DNA of 64,000 nucleotides from Chloroflexota bacterium. Lineage in GTDB: Bacteria > Chloroflexota > Dehalococcoidia > Lucifugimonadales > UBA3495. A model generated the notes under the pieces. The model saw only the letters and a program-made list of their open reading frames with translations. It was not told where the DNA came from and made no database searches. The translations under genes and the position numbers were made by a program. The first letter of the stretch is position 1; each line of letters starts with the position of its first letter. Shown here piece by piece: positions 23,163 through 31,604 of the stretch. The stretch lies in NCBI GenBank assembly GCA_028873965.1, contig JAPPMU010000049.1, forward strand, positions 104,972 to 168,971. The letters are read 5' to 3'.

Positions 23163-23654
23163 ATGGCGCTGCCGATACCGCCATCGGGCGAGCCGGACAT
23201 TTACGAAGCCCTGGCCAATGCGCTGCTTGAGGCCAGCCGGGCGCATTTGGAGGCATCCGGGTATTTTGAGGCCGCCCTGCCGCGGCTGCGACAAGCACGT
23301 GAGCTGGATGACCAGTGCCAGATACTCAGAGAAGAATCATTGGCTATGGTCAACCGTTCCGCAGATCTGATGCTGGAGGTCGGGTCGCTGGCGCGAGCCG
23401 ATCTCCAGGGCAATATTGCGCAGGCGCTGGCGCTGATGTCCGACGTCAAGGAAATTGACCGCCGCGCCCGCGCGCTGTCGGCCGGCGCGTCCGCGCTGCT
23501 GTGGCAGGCTTCCGGCGAGGCAGAGCAGGGCCTGTCCATTTGGCGTGAAGGGACGGATGCGCTCCGGATTGGCCTGGAACGAGCCGCTACCTTGTTACAG
23601 GAAGCGAGCAATCATCAAGCCAACGGCGACAACCCGGACCCTCCCTCCGCCTGA
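23163..23654 (+). CDS. Hypothetical helical protein upstream of nadB
   Basis: 163 residues, all-helical, Ala/Glu/Leu-rich: EALANALLEASRAHLEASGY, then NIAQALALMSDVKEIDRRAR. No signal peptide, membrane helix or catalytic motif; no family recognised. The nadB TTG start follows 16 bases after its stop, so they are probably co-transcribed. Confidence 0.6.
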   Translation: MALPIPPSGEPDIYEALANALLEASRAHLEASGYFEAALPRLRQARELDDQCQILREESLAMVNRSADLMLEVGSLARADLQGNIAQALALMSDVKEIDRRARALSAGASALLWQASGEAEQGLSIWREGTDALRIGLERAATLLQEASNHQANGDNPDPPSA

Positions 23655-23670
23655 ACGACGCCAACGTTCG

Positions 23671-25368
23671 TTGACCGACGCACTGGCCGGCGGCCCAGCC
23701 GGATACGACTACATCATCATCGGCAGCGGGATCGCCGGGCTGAACACGGCGCTGCTGGCGGCGGAGCACGGCAGCGTGCTGGTGGTGACCAAGGGACGCA
23801 TCGACGACTGCAACAGCCGCTACGCCCAGGGCGGTATCGCGGCGGCCATCGGGCCGGGGGATTCCGCGACGCTGCACCAGCGGGACACGCTGGACGCCGG
23901 CGCCGGCCTGTGCGATCCCGAGGCCGTGGGCGTGCTCACCGGGCAGGGGCCGGACAGCATCGCCGGCCTGATCCGGTGGGGCGTGCCCTTCGATACCATC
24001 CACGGGCAGATCGCGCTGGGGCGTGAGGGCGCGCACAGCATGCCCCGCATCCTGCACGCCGGGGGCGACGCCACGGGGATGCACATCGAGGATACGCTGG
24101 CCGACCGGGTGCGCGCGTCGGAGCGGATCACGGTGCTGGAGTACACCCACGCCATCGGCATCTGCGTGGAGGACGGAGCGGTGACAGGGGTGGAGGTGAT
24201 GAGCGTTGGCGACGAGATTGCCACGGCGCAAGCGCCTCGCAATGACAGCAGCGGGGGCGACGAGATTGCCACGCGGTTCGACAGGCTCACCGTGAGCGGG
24301 TCTGTTGGCAATGGCAGAGGGGCCGGCGAGCGGCGGGTGATCAATGGCGACGTGGTGGTGGTGAGCACCGGCGGAGCAGGACGGCTGTATCGCTACACGA
24401 CCAACCCCGAGGTGGCAACCGGGGACGGGGTGGCCCTGGCGTACCTGGCGGGCGCGGAGGTGATGGACATGGAGTTCTACCAGTTCCATCCCACGGCGCT
24501 GTGGCTGGAAGGCGCGCCCACGTTCCTGCTGTCGGAGGCCATGCGCGGCGAGGGGGCGATACTGCGCAACGCGGACGGCGAGCCGTTCATGTCCGCGTAT
24601 CATCCCATGGCGGACCTGGCTCCCCGGGACGTGGTGTCGCGGGCGATTGCGGCGGAGATGGAACGGGCCGACGGGCGGCCGGCGATGCTGGACATATCGC
24701 ACCTGCCGGCGGCCACGGTGACCAGCCGGTTCCCGACGATCTACGCCGAGTGCCGGCGGTACGGACTAGACATCACCCGCGAGCCGATTCCCGTGGCTCC
24801 GGCGGCGCACTACATGATGGGCGGCGTGCGCATCGACACCTGGGGACGCACCAACATCGCGGGACTTTACGCCTGCGGCGAGGCGGCCTGCGCGGCGGTG
24901 CACGGGGCCAACCGGCTGGCCAGCAACTCGCTGCTGGACACGCTGGTGTTCTCGCGGCGGCTGGTGGAGGCGACGCTGGGCAACGCGCCGGAGTACGCGC
25001 CGGCGGATGACGATGACGGCAACCTGCGGACCGGGCTCACGAACCGCGCCATGGTGTGCGCCACGGTGCCGGAGCGGGGGAAGGAGAACCTGCAACACCT
25101 GATGTGGCGCAACGTGGGCATTGCGCGCAACGGCACGCGGCTGCTGCTGTCGGCGCGGATCCTGAACCTGTGGCAGCGCCAATTTTACGCGGGGTCCGGG
25201 CCGCAACCGGAGACGGCGGCAGACTTCGAGCTGCGGAACATGCTGGTGGTAGCGCGGCTCATCGTAGAAGCGGCGTTGCAGCGGCGGGAGAGCCGGGGGG
25301 CGCACTACCGCGAGGACTTTGCAGAAGCGTCGGAGGAGTGGCGGAGGCACATTGTGCTGCGGGGGTAG
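23671..25368 (+). CDS. nadB: L-aspartate oxidase
   Basis: 565 residues from a TTG start. FAD-binding IIIGSGIAGLNTALLAAEHG, NSRYAQGGIAAAIG, the capping domain and HPTALWLEGAPTFLLSEAMR, GEGA, then APAAHYMMGGVRIDTWGRTN and GEAACAAVHGANRLASNSLL all match the succinate dehydrogenase-like NadB family. NadB oxidises aspartate to iminoaspartate, the first step of de novo NAD synthesis. Residues about 181-201 (GDEIATAQAPRNDSSGGDEI) are translated from a family B repeat inserted in frame in a surface strand pair. The FAD and substrate residues are intact, so the enzyme is probably active. nadA and nadC are not adjacent. Confidence 0.92.
   Translation: MTDALAGGPAGYDYIIIGSGIAGLNTALLAAEHGSVLVVTKGRIDDCNSRYAQGGIAAAIGPGDSATLHQRDTLDAGAGLCDPEAVGVLTGQGPDSIAGLIRWGVPFDTIHGQIALGREGAHSMPRILHAGGDATGMHIEDTLADRVRASERITVLEYTHAIGICVEDGAVTGVEVMSVGDEIATAQAPRNDSSGGDEIATRFDRLTVSGSVGNGRGAGERRVINGDVVVVSTGGAGRLYRYTTNPEVATGDGVALAYLAGAEVMDMEFYQFHPTALWLEGAPTFLLSEAMRGEGAILRNADGEPFMSAYHPMADLAPRDVVSRAIAAEMERADGRPAMLDISHLPAATVTSRFPTIYAECRRYGLDITREPIPVAPAAHYMMGGVRIDTWGRTNIAGLYACGEAACAAVHGANRLASNSLLDTLVFSRRLVEATLGNAPEYAPADDDDGNLRTGLTNRAMVCATVPERGKENLQHLMWRNVGIARNGTRLLLSARILNLWQRQFYAGSGPQPETAADFELRNMLVVARLIVEAALQRRESRGAHYREDFAEASEEWRRHIVLRG
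24211..24276. repeat. Family B repeat inside nadB
   Basis: GACGAGATTGCCACGGCGCA, AGCGCCTCGCAATGACAGCA, then a second GACGAGATTGCCACG. It is nearly identical to 31210-31243 in an intergenic region, yet here it is read as codons without a stop. Confidence 0.92.
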
Positions 25369-25406
25369 GCCGATAAGGTAGAAAAGGCAAGCAGGAGGGC
25401 GTGCAG

Positions 25407-25534
25407 ATGGCTTGGCTCAAGACGTTCGGGGCGCTGGGGCTGTCAACCCTGAATGGGCCACGGGCAAATACGGCGTGATGGTGTACGACGGAGACCGGAA
25501 GGTGTCGCAGGTGGAGTACGAGGTGGTTCCGTAA
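25407..25534 (+). pseudogene. Short frameshifted gene remnant
   Basis: AGGAGGG seven to ten bases before an ATG starts MAWLKTFGALGL; the plus-one frame then continues AVNPEWATGKYGVMVYDGDR, KVSQVEYEVVP and stop. One frameshift separates the halves. The ending looks like a beta strand of a larger protein; the family is not recognised. The rest of the 203-base gap shows nothing. Confidence 0.35.
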
Positions 25535-25571
25535 CGTTATGCTTGGCGGGGCGACCACCTCGCTGAAGTAT

Positions 25572-26717
25572 TTACCACAGCTCCCGCGTGGCCAGCCGCG
25601 CGCCTTCGGCCATGGAGGCCAGCTTGGCCCAGGCGATGCTGGCCTCCACCTTGCGCCCCCAGGCGGAGGTGCCGAACCCGCAGTCGCTGCCCGCGATGAC
25701 GTTCTCCCGACCCACCACGCTGGCGTAGTTCAGGATGCGCTGGGCGATGAGCTCGGGGTGCTCGATGAAGTTCGTGGTGGTGTCCAGTACGCCGGGGATC
25801 AGCACCTTGCCGTCGGGCAGGGCGACGTCCTGCCAGACCTGCCACTCGTGGCCGTGCCGGGGGTTGGCCCCCTCGATGGAGAGGCCCAGGGGCCGCGCCC
25901 GCAGCACGATGCCGACGATCTCCCGCAGGGGCACGTCGTGGTGATGCGGCCCCTCGGTGTTGCCCCAGCAGACGTGCAGCCGCATGCGCTCCGGGTCGAT
26001 GCCCTGGACGGCGCAGTTGATTACCTCGACGTGCATCTCGACGATCTTCTTGAACTCGTCGACAGACAGGTGGGAAAACTGGGAGACACGGGTCATGGCC
26101 AGGTCGGGACAGTCCAGTTGCAGGATCAGGCCGGCGTCGGCGATGGCGTTGTACTCGTCCCTCATAACCCCCGCCAAGGCGTAGAGATACTCCTCCTCGG
26201 TGGCGTAATGCTCGTTGGGCAGGAAGTTGGCAATGACGCCCGGAGAGGCCGCGGTCATGAAGACCTCCTCCACGTCCCGGCCGGTCGCCATCTCCCGCAG
26301 GTTGGCGATGTCGCGCTCAACGGCGGGCCAGTCCTTCCAGCCGATGGGGCCGGTGCAGGCCGGCTGAGGCATGTTGCGCGAGGACATGTGGGTCTGCGTG
26401 GCGGCGAACTCGGGGAAATCGGCGTCGTCCAGGCGGGGACGGGAGCGCACGGCGCGCTCGCCCTCGAAGCCGGTGAGCCGCTCCTTGACGTAGGTGGCGT
26501 ACTGGGATCGGCCCTGCTCGCCGTCGTTGACCACGTCGATGCCGGCGTGCTGCTGGCGGTCGAGTATGTCGCCCACGGCGTCGCGGACGCCGGCGTGGAA
26601 CAGCTCAGGGTCGAAGTCCTGTTGGTCCTCGCGCCGGCGCAGCAGGTCCTGGAGTTCGGGCGAGCGGGGCAGGCTGCCGGTGTGGGTGGTGAGGATCCTG
26701 GACTCGCTGCGTTTCAT
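25572..26717 (-). CDS. Cobalamin-independent methionine synthase-like protein
   Basis: 381 residues with the MetE C-terminal TIM barrel: TTHTGSLPRSPEL near the start, GIDVVNDGEQGR, QLDCPDLAM, the zinc-ligand segment RLHVCWGNTEGPHHHDVPL (His and Cys) and the C-terminal GSDCGFGTSAWGR with its Cys. Members of this group without the N-terminal half act on short thiol or coenzyme-M-type substrates, or as core MetE. The thiol acceptor here is unknown; methionine synthesis is possible but not proved. It is transcribed alone, convergent with the nadB operon. Confidence 0.82.
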   Translation of the reverse strand: MKRSESRILTTHTGSLPRSPELQDLLRRREDQQDFDPELFHAGVRDAVGDILDRQQHAGIDVVNDGEQGRSQYATYVKERLTGFEGERAVRSRPRLDDADFPEFAATQTHMSSRNMPQPACTGPIGWKDWPAVERDIANLREMATGRDVEEVFMTAASPGVIANFLPNEHYATEEEYLYALAGVMRDEYNAIADAGLILQLDCPDLAMTRVSQFSHLSVDEFKKIVEMHVEVINCAVQGIDPERMRLHVCWGNTEGPHHHDVPLREIVGIVLRARPLGLSIEGANPRHGHEWQVWQDVALPDGKVLIPGVLDTTTNFIEHPELIAQRILNYASVVGRENVIAGSDCGFGTSAWGRKVEASIAWAKLASMAEGARLATRELW

Positions 26718-26808
26718 GGTCCCTCCGTAAACGCGGTGCTGATACGTAGTGGGTGGAATTGTAGACGATGAGAGGGCGGTGTCAGGGGCGGGAGGTGGTT
26801 TTTACAGG

Positions 26809-26856
26809 ATAAACAGGATGAACGGGATGAACGGGATGAACGGGATGGACAGGATG
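26809..26856. repeat. Short tandem repeat (AACGGGATG)n
   Basis: ACAGGATAAACAGGATGAAC, then GGGATGAACGGGATGAACGG, a nine- to ten-base unit repeated about five times. The same unit, inverted, occurs inside the restriction gene at 3302-3337 and single copies precede the family A element at 34209. Confidence 0.85.
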
Positions 26857-26870
26857 CGCAGGCGAGGGAA

Positions 26871-26988
26871 CATCAGAAGCAGGATTTACCGGATTTTATG
26901 ATTTGACAGGATTGGGAGATATCTATCACAAAACGGTCCCGATCCTGATAATCCGTAAATCTTGGGAATCCTGATTCTGACGATTTAT
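26871..26988. repeat. Family A palindromic repeat
   Basis: CATCAGAAGCAGGATTTACC to TCCTGATTCTGACGATTTAT, followed by AGTGGATACGCATGAG as outer arm. Interior TTATGATTTGACAGGATTGG is shared with 18795 and 27455. The rest of the 267-base gap between the MetE-like gene and the next gene is the short tandem repeat. Confidence 0.92.
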
Positions 26989-27323
26989 GAAAGTGGATAC
27001 GCATGAGGCGACTTGCGGTATTGCGGCCAGGTGGGGTCATTGATCTCGGTGTAGAGGACCAGGGCGTACGTGGTGATGCCGGCGGCGCGGATGGGTTCGT
27101 CGGTGACCCGGAAGAAGGAGTTCATCAGGTGGCCGTCGAGCACGGGATTGGTGGGGTCGGGAGCGGTGTACAGGAGTCTCACGTCGAAGAACTCCTCCTC
27201 GTCAGCGTTCAGCCTGACGGTGACTTCGGCGTCGTGGAATTGGACGGAGGGCGGGAAGTGGGTTCTCGCGCCGTCGAGAATTATTCTCTTGATGGTGTCT
27301 ATTTCCTGTTGGGTGATGGACAT
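26985..27323 (-). CDS. Hypothetical protein
   Basis: 112 residues: EIDTIKRIILDGARTHFPPS, VQFHDAEVTVRLNADEEEFF and DGHLMNSFFRVTDEPIRAAG. It looks like a small cytoplasmic alpha-beta protein; no family recognised. The C-terminus runs into the outer arm of the repeat (YRKSPHAYPLS from GGATACGCATGAG), so the repeat appears to supply the stop codon. Confidence 0.55.
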   Translation of the reverse strand: MSITQQEIDTIKRIILDGARTHFPPSVQFHDAEVTVRLNADEEEFFDVRLLYTAPDPTNPVLDGHLMNSFFRVTDEPIRAAGITTYALVLYTEINDPTWPQYRKSPHAYPLS

Positions 27324-27417
27324 TTGGGGCCTCGCGTGGTGATGGTCTCTGTTTTGATGCTATGGGGCGAAATCTCGATAGTCAATGCCTGGAGAAAAGG
27401 CGTGCGTACCCGCCTTT

Positions 27418-27543
27418 GTAAATTGTCAGAAGCAGGATTTACGGGATTTTATGATTTGGCAGGATTGGGAGATCTCCATCATGGAACGGATCCAATCCTG
27501 ATAATCCTCGAATCTTGAAAATCCTGCTTCTGACGATTTACGC
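27418..27543. repeat. Family A palindromic repeat
   Basis: GTAAATTGTCAGAAGCAGGA to TCCTGCTTCTGACGATTTAC; one of the best preserved copies, arms almost perfect over 20 bases. Together with the B-variant that follows it fills the 301-base gap before the MmeI-like gene. Confidence 0.93.
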
Positions 27544-27570
27544 ATTAGAGTACGGAGCTGCGTGCTATTC

Positions 27571-27618
27571 TGGGGGGCGAGATTGCCACCCCCACATCGA
27601 GTGCGGGGTCGCAATGAC
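27571..27618. repeat. Family B variant directly before a start codon
   Basis: GGGGGGCGAGATTGCCACCC, CCACATCGAGTGCGGGGTCG, CAATGACA. The last base lies about seven from the ATG of the MmeI-like gene, leaving no room for a normal ribosome-binding site outside the repeat. Confidence 0.85.
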
Positions 27619-27624
27619 AAAAGC

Positions 27625-30522
27625 ATGACGCCGATGATGCCTACCATATCGCCGGGGGAGTTTGTGGGTCGCTGGCGGGATGCCGGGTTTGGAGAGCGGC
27701 AGGGGGCGCAGTCGTTCTTCAACGACCTGTGCGGGCTGGTGGGCCACGCGACGCCGGCGGCGTTTGGCGATCCGGAGGCGTACACCTTCGAGAAGGCGGT
27801 GCCGGGCGGTTTCGCCGACGCATATTACGAGGAGCATTTCGGCTGGGAGTTCAAGGGGCAGGACGCGCAGCTGGACGGCGCATTCGACCAGCTCCTGCGC
27901 TACCAGGTGCACCTGAAGACGCCGCCGCTGCTCATCGTGTCGTCCTTCGAGACGATACGGATCCAGACCAACTTCCCGGGGATGGAGACGGCGCGCTACG
28001 ACGTCGGCATCGGGGAATTCGAGGAGCCGGCGCGGCTGGAGTTGCTGCGGGACGTGTTCTTCGCGCCGGCCCGGTTCCGCGAACGGCTGCGCTCGGTGGA
28101 CGCGGTGACCCGGGAGACGGCGGCGGTGTTCCAGTCCATCGTGGTGGACATGGAGCAAGCCTCCTCCGTCACCCCGCACCAAAACTCCAAAGACAACGTC
28201 ACCCCGCACTCCGATGCGGGGCCGGAGCGGCTGGCCCGCTACCTGAACCAGCTGGTGTTCTGCCTGTACGCGGAGGACGCGGGGCTGCTGCCCGATGGCC
28301 TGTTCACCCGCATCGTGGCGCAGCACTACCGCAGTCCGGAGACCTTTGATCGGGCGGTGCGGAGCCTGTTCGCGCAGATGGCCACGGGCGGGTTCTCGGG
28401 GGCGGACGAGATCGCGCACTTCAACGGCGATCTCTTCAACGTGGTGGACACCGTGGAACTGAGCACCACGGCCCTGCAACGGCTGGGCGAGGCGTGCGAG
28501 CGCAACTGGCGGGACATCGAGCCGTCGATCTTCGGGACGCTGTTCGAGCGGGCGCTGGACGCATCCAAGCGGGCGCAGACGGGGGCGCACTACACCGGCG
28601 CGGACGACATCGAGCTGGTGGTGGAGCCGGTGGTGATGACGCCGCTGCGCCGGGAGTGGGAGGCGGCGCGGGGGGAGATTGAATCGTCAGAAGCAGGATT
28701 TTCGGGATTTGAAGGATGGACAGGATTAGGGGATCTTCCTCCATTGGACGGCTCCAATCCCGATAATCCTCCAAATCCGGTGCATCCTGCTTCTGACAAT
28801 TCACCGGCGCGGCGACGGCTGGAGGCGTTCCGGGAGCGGCTGGCGTCGGTGCGGGTGCTGGATCCGGCGTGCGGGAGCGGGAACTTTCTGTACATCGCGC
28901 TGAGGTCGCTTTTGGATTTGGAGAAGGAGGTGATTGACTACGCGGCGGCGCGGGGGTGGCTGGGGCTGACGCCGCGGGTGCAGCCGGACCAGATGCTGGG
29001 GCTGGAAATCAACCACTACGCGGCGGAACTGGCGCGGACGGCGCTGTGGATCGGCTACATCCAGTGGCACCAGGCCAACGGGTTCCCGTACACGCAGCGT
29101 CCCATCCTGACGCCGCTGGACACCATCCGGCAGACGGACGCCATCCTGGACCTCACTGACTCGGACAACCCGGCGGAACCGGAGTGGCCGGCGGCGGAGT
29201 TCATCGTGGGGAACCCGCCGTTTTTGGGCAATAAGATGATGCGCCGTCGCCTCGGCGACGAAACCGTTGATGCGATTTACGCTGTCTATGACAAACGTTT
29301 GCCAAGAGGTTCTGATTTGTGCTGCTATTGGTTTGAAAAAGCGCGGGCACAAATAGAAGCAGGCAAATTGCGGCGAGCCGGGCTATTGGGAACGCAGGGT
29401 ATCAGAGGAGGAGCGAATCGCAGGGTACTACAGCGCATCAAAGATGGTGGCGATATATTTGCGGCGTACCCTGACCGTGAGTGGATTCTTGATGGCGCGA
29501 TGGTGCATATCTCCATCGTAGGCTTCGACGATGGAAGTGAGACTGAACGTTCCTTTGACGGAGACACAGTTGCAGGCAGTATTAATGCTGATTTGACGGT
29601 TGGCGTTGATCTGACTGATGTGAAACCTCTCCCGGAGAATAGAGGAATCGCTTTCCAAGGTTTTAACCGCGTGGGTAACTTTGACGTTGCCGGAAATGTC
29701 GCCACAGAGATGCTGAATTCTCCTAATCCGCACGGCAAACCCAACAGCGACGTCGTCAAACCCTATCGAAACGCCAGAGATCTCCTAGATAGACCTCGCG
29801 GGATCTACACCATTGATTTTGGCGCAGATATGCCATTGTCGGAAGCTGCACTGTACGAAGCTCCTTTCGAGCACGTAAAAGAGAATGTCAAGCCGGAACG
29901 GGAACGGAATCGCAACCGTCGCGCCCGCGAAATGTGGTGGCTGTACCAGCTGCCAAGCATTGAGATCCGTAAAGCATTGGACGGGTTGGACAGATACATC
30001 GCTACTGGACGAGTAAGCAAACATCGTATTTTTTCTTGGCTGGATGGGACGATTATGCCAGATAATGCTTTGGTCATATTCGCCCGCGATGACGACTACA
30101 CTCTCGGTGTTCTGCACTCTCGATTGCACGAGGTTTGGGCGCGGAACAAAGGCACGCAACTGCGTGAGGCTGAGTCCGGTTTTCGCTACACGCCAACCAC
30201 CTGCTTTGAGACGTTCCCGTTTCCGCGTCCGACGGAGGAGCAGCGGGAGGCCATCGGCGCGGCGGCGGCGGAGTTGAACCGGCTGCGGGAGGGCTGGCTG
30301 AATCCGCCGGATCTTATATCAAGCGGCGTCGGCGCGGCGGAGTTGCGGAGGCGGACGCTGACCAACCTGTACAACCGGCGGCCGACGTGGCTGGAGAACG
30401 TCCACGCTCGGCTCGACGCGGCGGTGGCCGACGCCTACGGGTGGCCGGCGGACCTGGCGGATGGGGAGATCCTGGAGCGTCTGCTGGCGCTGAACCTGGA
30501 GCGGGCGGGGGAGGATACATAG
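27625..30522 (+). CDS. MmeI-like (type IIL/IIG) restriction-methylase
   Basis: 965 residues, MmeI-like order: N-terminal nuclease with E75-F-K77 in HFGWEFKGQDAQLDGAFDQL, helical linker, methylase motif I VLDPACGSGNFLYIALRSLL (about 411), motif IV EFIVGNPPFLGNKMMRR (about 528-541), target recognition domain and a helical C-terminus AVADAYGWPADLADGEIL. One chain methylates adenine and cuts at a distance. Two repeat insertions are translated: residues about 181-200 (SSVTPHQNSKDNVTPHSDAG) and about 353-392 (family A), the second just before motif I. The reading frame stays open through both. Two extra copies of the gene's 3' end follow downstream. Confidence 0.9.
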   Translation: MTPMMPTISPGEFVGRWRDAGFGERQGAQSFFNDLCGLVGHATPAAFGDPEAYTFEKAVPGGFADAYYEEHFGWEFKGQDAQLDGAFDQLLRYQVHLKTPPLLIVSSFETIRIQTNFPGMETARYDVGIGEFEEPARLELLRDVFFAPARFRERLRSVDAVTRETAAVFQSIVVDMEQASSVTPHQNSKDNVTPHSDAGPERLARYLNQLVFCLYAEDAGLLPDGLFTRIVAQHYRSPETFDRAVRSLFAQMATGGFSGADEIAHFNGDLFNVVDTVELSTTALQRLGEACERNWRDIEPSIFGTLFERALDASKRAQTGAHYTGADDIELVVEPVVMTPLRREWEAARGEIESSEAGFSGFEGWTGLGDLPPLDGSNPDNPPNPVHPASDNSPARRRLEAFRERLASVRVLDPACGSGNFLYIALRSLLDLEKEVIDYAAARGWLGLTPRVQPDQMLGLEINHYAAELARTALWIGYIQWHQANGFPYTQRPILTPLDTIRQTDAILDLTDSDNPAEPEWPAAEFIVGNPPFLGNKMMRRRLGDETVDAIYAVYDKRLPRGSDLCCYWFEKARAQIEAGKLRRAGLLGTQGIRGGANRRVLQRIKDGGDIFAAYPDREWILDGAMVHISIVGFDDGSETERSFDGDTVAGSINADLTVGVDLTDVKPLPENRGIAFQGFNRVGNFDVAGNVATEMLNSPNPHGKPNSDVVKPYRNARDLLDRPRGIYTIDFGADMPLSEAALYEAPFEHVKENVKPERERNRNRRAREMWWLYQLPSIEIRKALDGLDRYIATGRVSKHRIFSWLDGTIMPDNALVIFARDDDYTLGVLHSRLHEVWARNKGTQLREAESGFRYTPTTCFETFPFPRPTEEQREAIGAAAAELNRLREGWLNPPDLISSGVGAAELRRRTLTNLYNRRPTWLENVHARLDAAVADAYGWPADLADGEILERLLALNLERAGEDT
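28165..28226. repeat. Direct/inverted repeat inside MmeI-like gene (B variant)
   Basis: CCGTCACCCCGCACCAAAAC, then CAACGTCACCCCGCACTCCG, ATGCGGGG. The CACCCCGCACTCCGATGCGGGG hairpin is the B-variant found in intergenic copies at 17973 and 27571. Confidence 0.8.
28681..28801. repeat. Family A repeat in frame inside MmeI-like gene
   Basis: GAATCGTCAGAAGCAGGATT to CATCCTGCTTCTGACAATTC. The full 120-base element is present and adds about 40 residues rich in Gly, Asn and Pro between the nuclease-helical region and methylase motif I. Confidence 0.95.
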
Positions 30523-30597
30523 CTGCTGGATTGTGGTATATTGATAGTACATTGCGCAGGTTGCGCACAATAATCACCACTATATCGAGGGCTATAA

Positions 30598-30852
30598 ATG
30601 AGAATATTTCATAGAAATACTAAACCAATGACACACTATCAACGTGTAAAGCGCAAGGCGGCACGGACTATGACAGTTATGGGCATAATCTTTTTGGCAT
30701 TGTCGCTGGCGACGCTATTCATTTCAGGATTGGCGGTTACTTTATTTTTCGCCGGCAGCAGCATAGGGTTCCTGTTGGTGGGGTTTCAGCAGGAAATTGA
30801 CGCCGCAGCAGCGGGCAACGAGGATTTGGAAAGGAGGGAGCCTGATGGTTAG
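30598..30852 (+). CDS. Small two-helix membrane protein
   Basis: 84 residues. A basic N-terminus (THYQRVKRKAARTM) precedes two transmembrane helices, VMGIIFLALSLATLFISGLA and VTLFFAGSSIGFLLVGFQQE, joined by a very short turn, and an acidic tail. It follows the MmeI-like enzyme by 75 bases and its stop overlaps the next small membrane gene. AT content is higher than in the neighbours, a sign of different origin. Function unknown. Confidence 0.65.
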   Translation: MRIFHRNTKPMTHYQRVKRKAARTMTVMGIIFLALSLATLFISGLAVTLFFAGSSIGFLLVGFQQEIDAAAAGNEDLERREPDG

Positions 30853-30976
30853 CAAAATCGTCTCTGCCGTTGCAGACGAGCTTTTTGGCGAGTACTTCTG
30901 GGCGGCGGTGCCTGTTGTCGTCATCATATTGGGGGCAATTGCGTTCCTCGCAATCGGCCTCCTCCGGGGTGGCTGA
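30845..30976 (+). CDS. 43-residue single-helix membrane peptide
   Basis: MVSKIVSAVADELFGEYFWA, then the helix AVPVVVIILGAIAFLAIGLL and RGG. GGAGG lies just upstream of the ATG, and the start overlaps the end of the previous gene by eight bases. It resembles the peptide at 31982-32122 in size, N-terminal MVS(K/R)I and C-terminal L(L/V)RGG. The pattern recalls type I toxin or holin-like peptides, but nothing proves such a role. Confidence 0.6.
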   Translation: MVSKIVSAVADELFGEYFWAAVPVVVIILGAIAFLAIGLLRGG

Positions 30977-30984
30977 TCGGGCGG

Positions 30985-31116
30985 ATGTTGACCTGGCTGG
31001 ACAACATCCACGCCCGTCTCGACGCGGCGGTGTCCGAGGCCTACGGGTGGCCGGCGGACCTGGCCGAGGGGGAGATCCTGGAGCGACTGCTGGCGCTGAA
31101 TTTGGAGCGGGCGTAA
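30985..31116 (+). pseudogene. Second copy of the MmeI-like gene's 3' end
   Basis: TWLDNIHARLDAAVSEAYGW, then PADLAEGEILERLLALNLER, A and stop, against TWLENVHARLDAAVADAYGW in the intact enzyme. Only the last 44 codons are present. It could still be made as a short peptide from its ATG, but it reads as a duplicated gene end. Confidence 0.85.
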
Positions 31117-31137
31117 CTGTTCAGGGATGTGGGGGAC

Positions 31138-31246
31138 GGTCATTGCGAGCGCAGCGTGGCAATCTCGTGATGTAGGCGAACCGTTCGGGGGACGGCTCCG
31201 GCACGGGGACGAGATTGCCACGGCGCAAGCGCCTCGCAATGACAAC
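31138..31246. repeat. Family B palindromic repeat
   Basis: GTCATTGCGAGCGCAGCGTG, GCAATCTCGTG on the left and ACGAGATTGCCACGGCGCAA, GCGCCTCGCAATGAC on the right, with about 45 bases between. The right half is the sequence found inside nadB. Confidence 0.92.
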
Positions 31247-31355
31247 AACGTGAACCTGAATAGTTACGAGCGGGCGGGGGGTTAGCGCGAATAGATCTGG
31301 GGAGAGTATAATGATTTTGCCACAGGGTCGGCTTTGCCGGCGTGGAGGTGATTTT

Positions 31356-31553
31356 ATGAATGCACGGTTGCGGCTCACTCCCCTGCACTATGCTGTGGGG
31401 ATTCCAGTGGGTATTGTTCTATTTTTCTTGCTGTGGGGGTTTATATTGCAATTCTTCACGTTGGGAGCGCGGTTCTGCAGCCCGCTTGCCCCGTCGCATC
31501 CGGTGATGGATGGCGCCGGGGGGGCTATTTTGCGAGCTTTCTTCGGATGCTGA
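31356..31553 (+). CDS. Small membrane protein
   Basis: 65 residues from the ATG preceded by GGAGGTGATTTT. One strong helix (YAVGIPVGIVLFFLLWGFIL) is followed by a loop with two Cys and a second weak hydrophobic stretch. No family recognised. It belongs to the chain of mini membrane genes between duplicated restriction-gene ends. Confidence 0.55.
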   Translation: MNARLRLTPLHYAVGIPVGIVLFFLLWGFILQFFTLGARFCSPLAPSHPVMDGAGGAILRAFFGC

Positions 31554-31604
31554 TTGCAGGACGATAAAGCTGGCATCACACACTGCACGAGGAGGTGCCT
31601 TTGG

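Noticed and set aside
23455..23670. N-terminal extension of nadB
   Set aside because: It overlaps the upstream helical gene in another frame and matches nothing in the NadB family; TTG at 23671 fits homologues.
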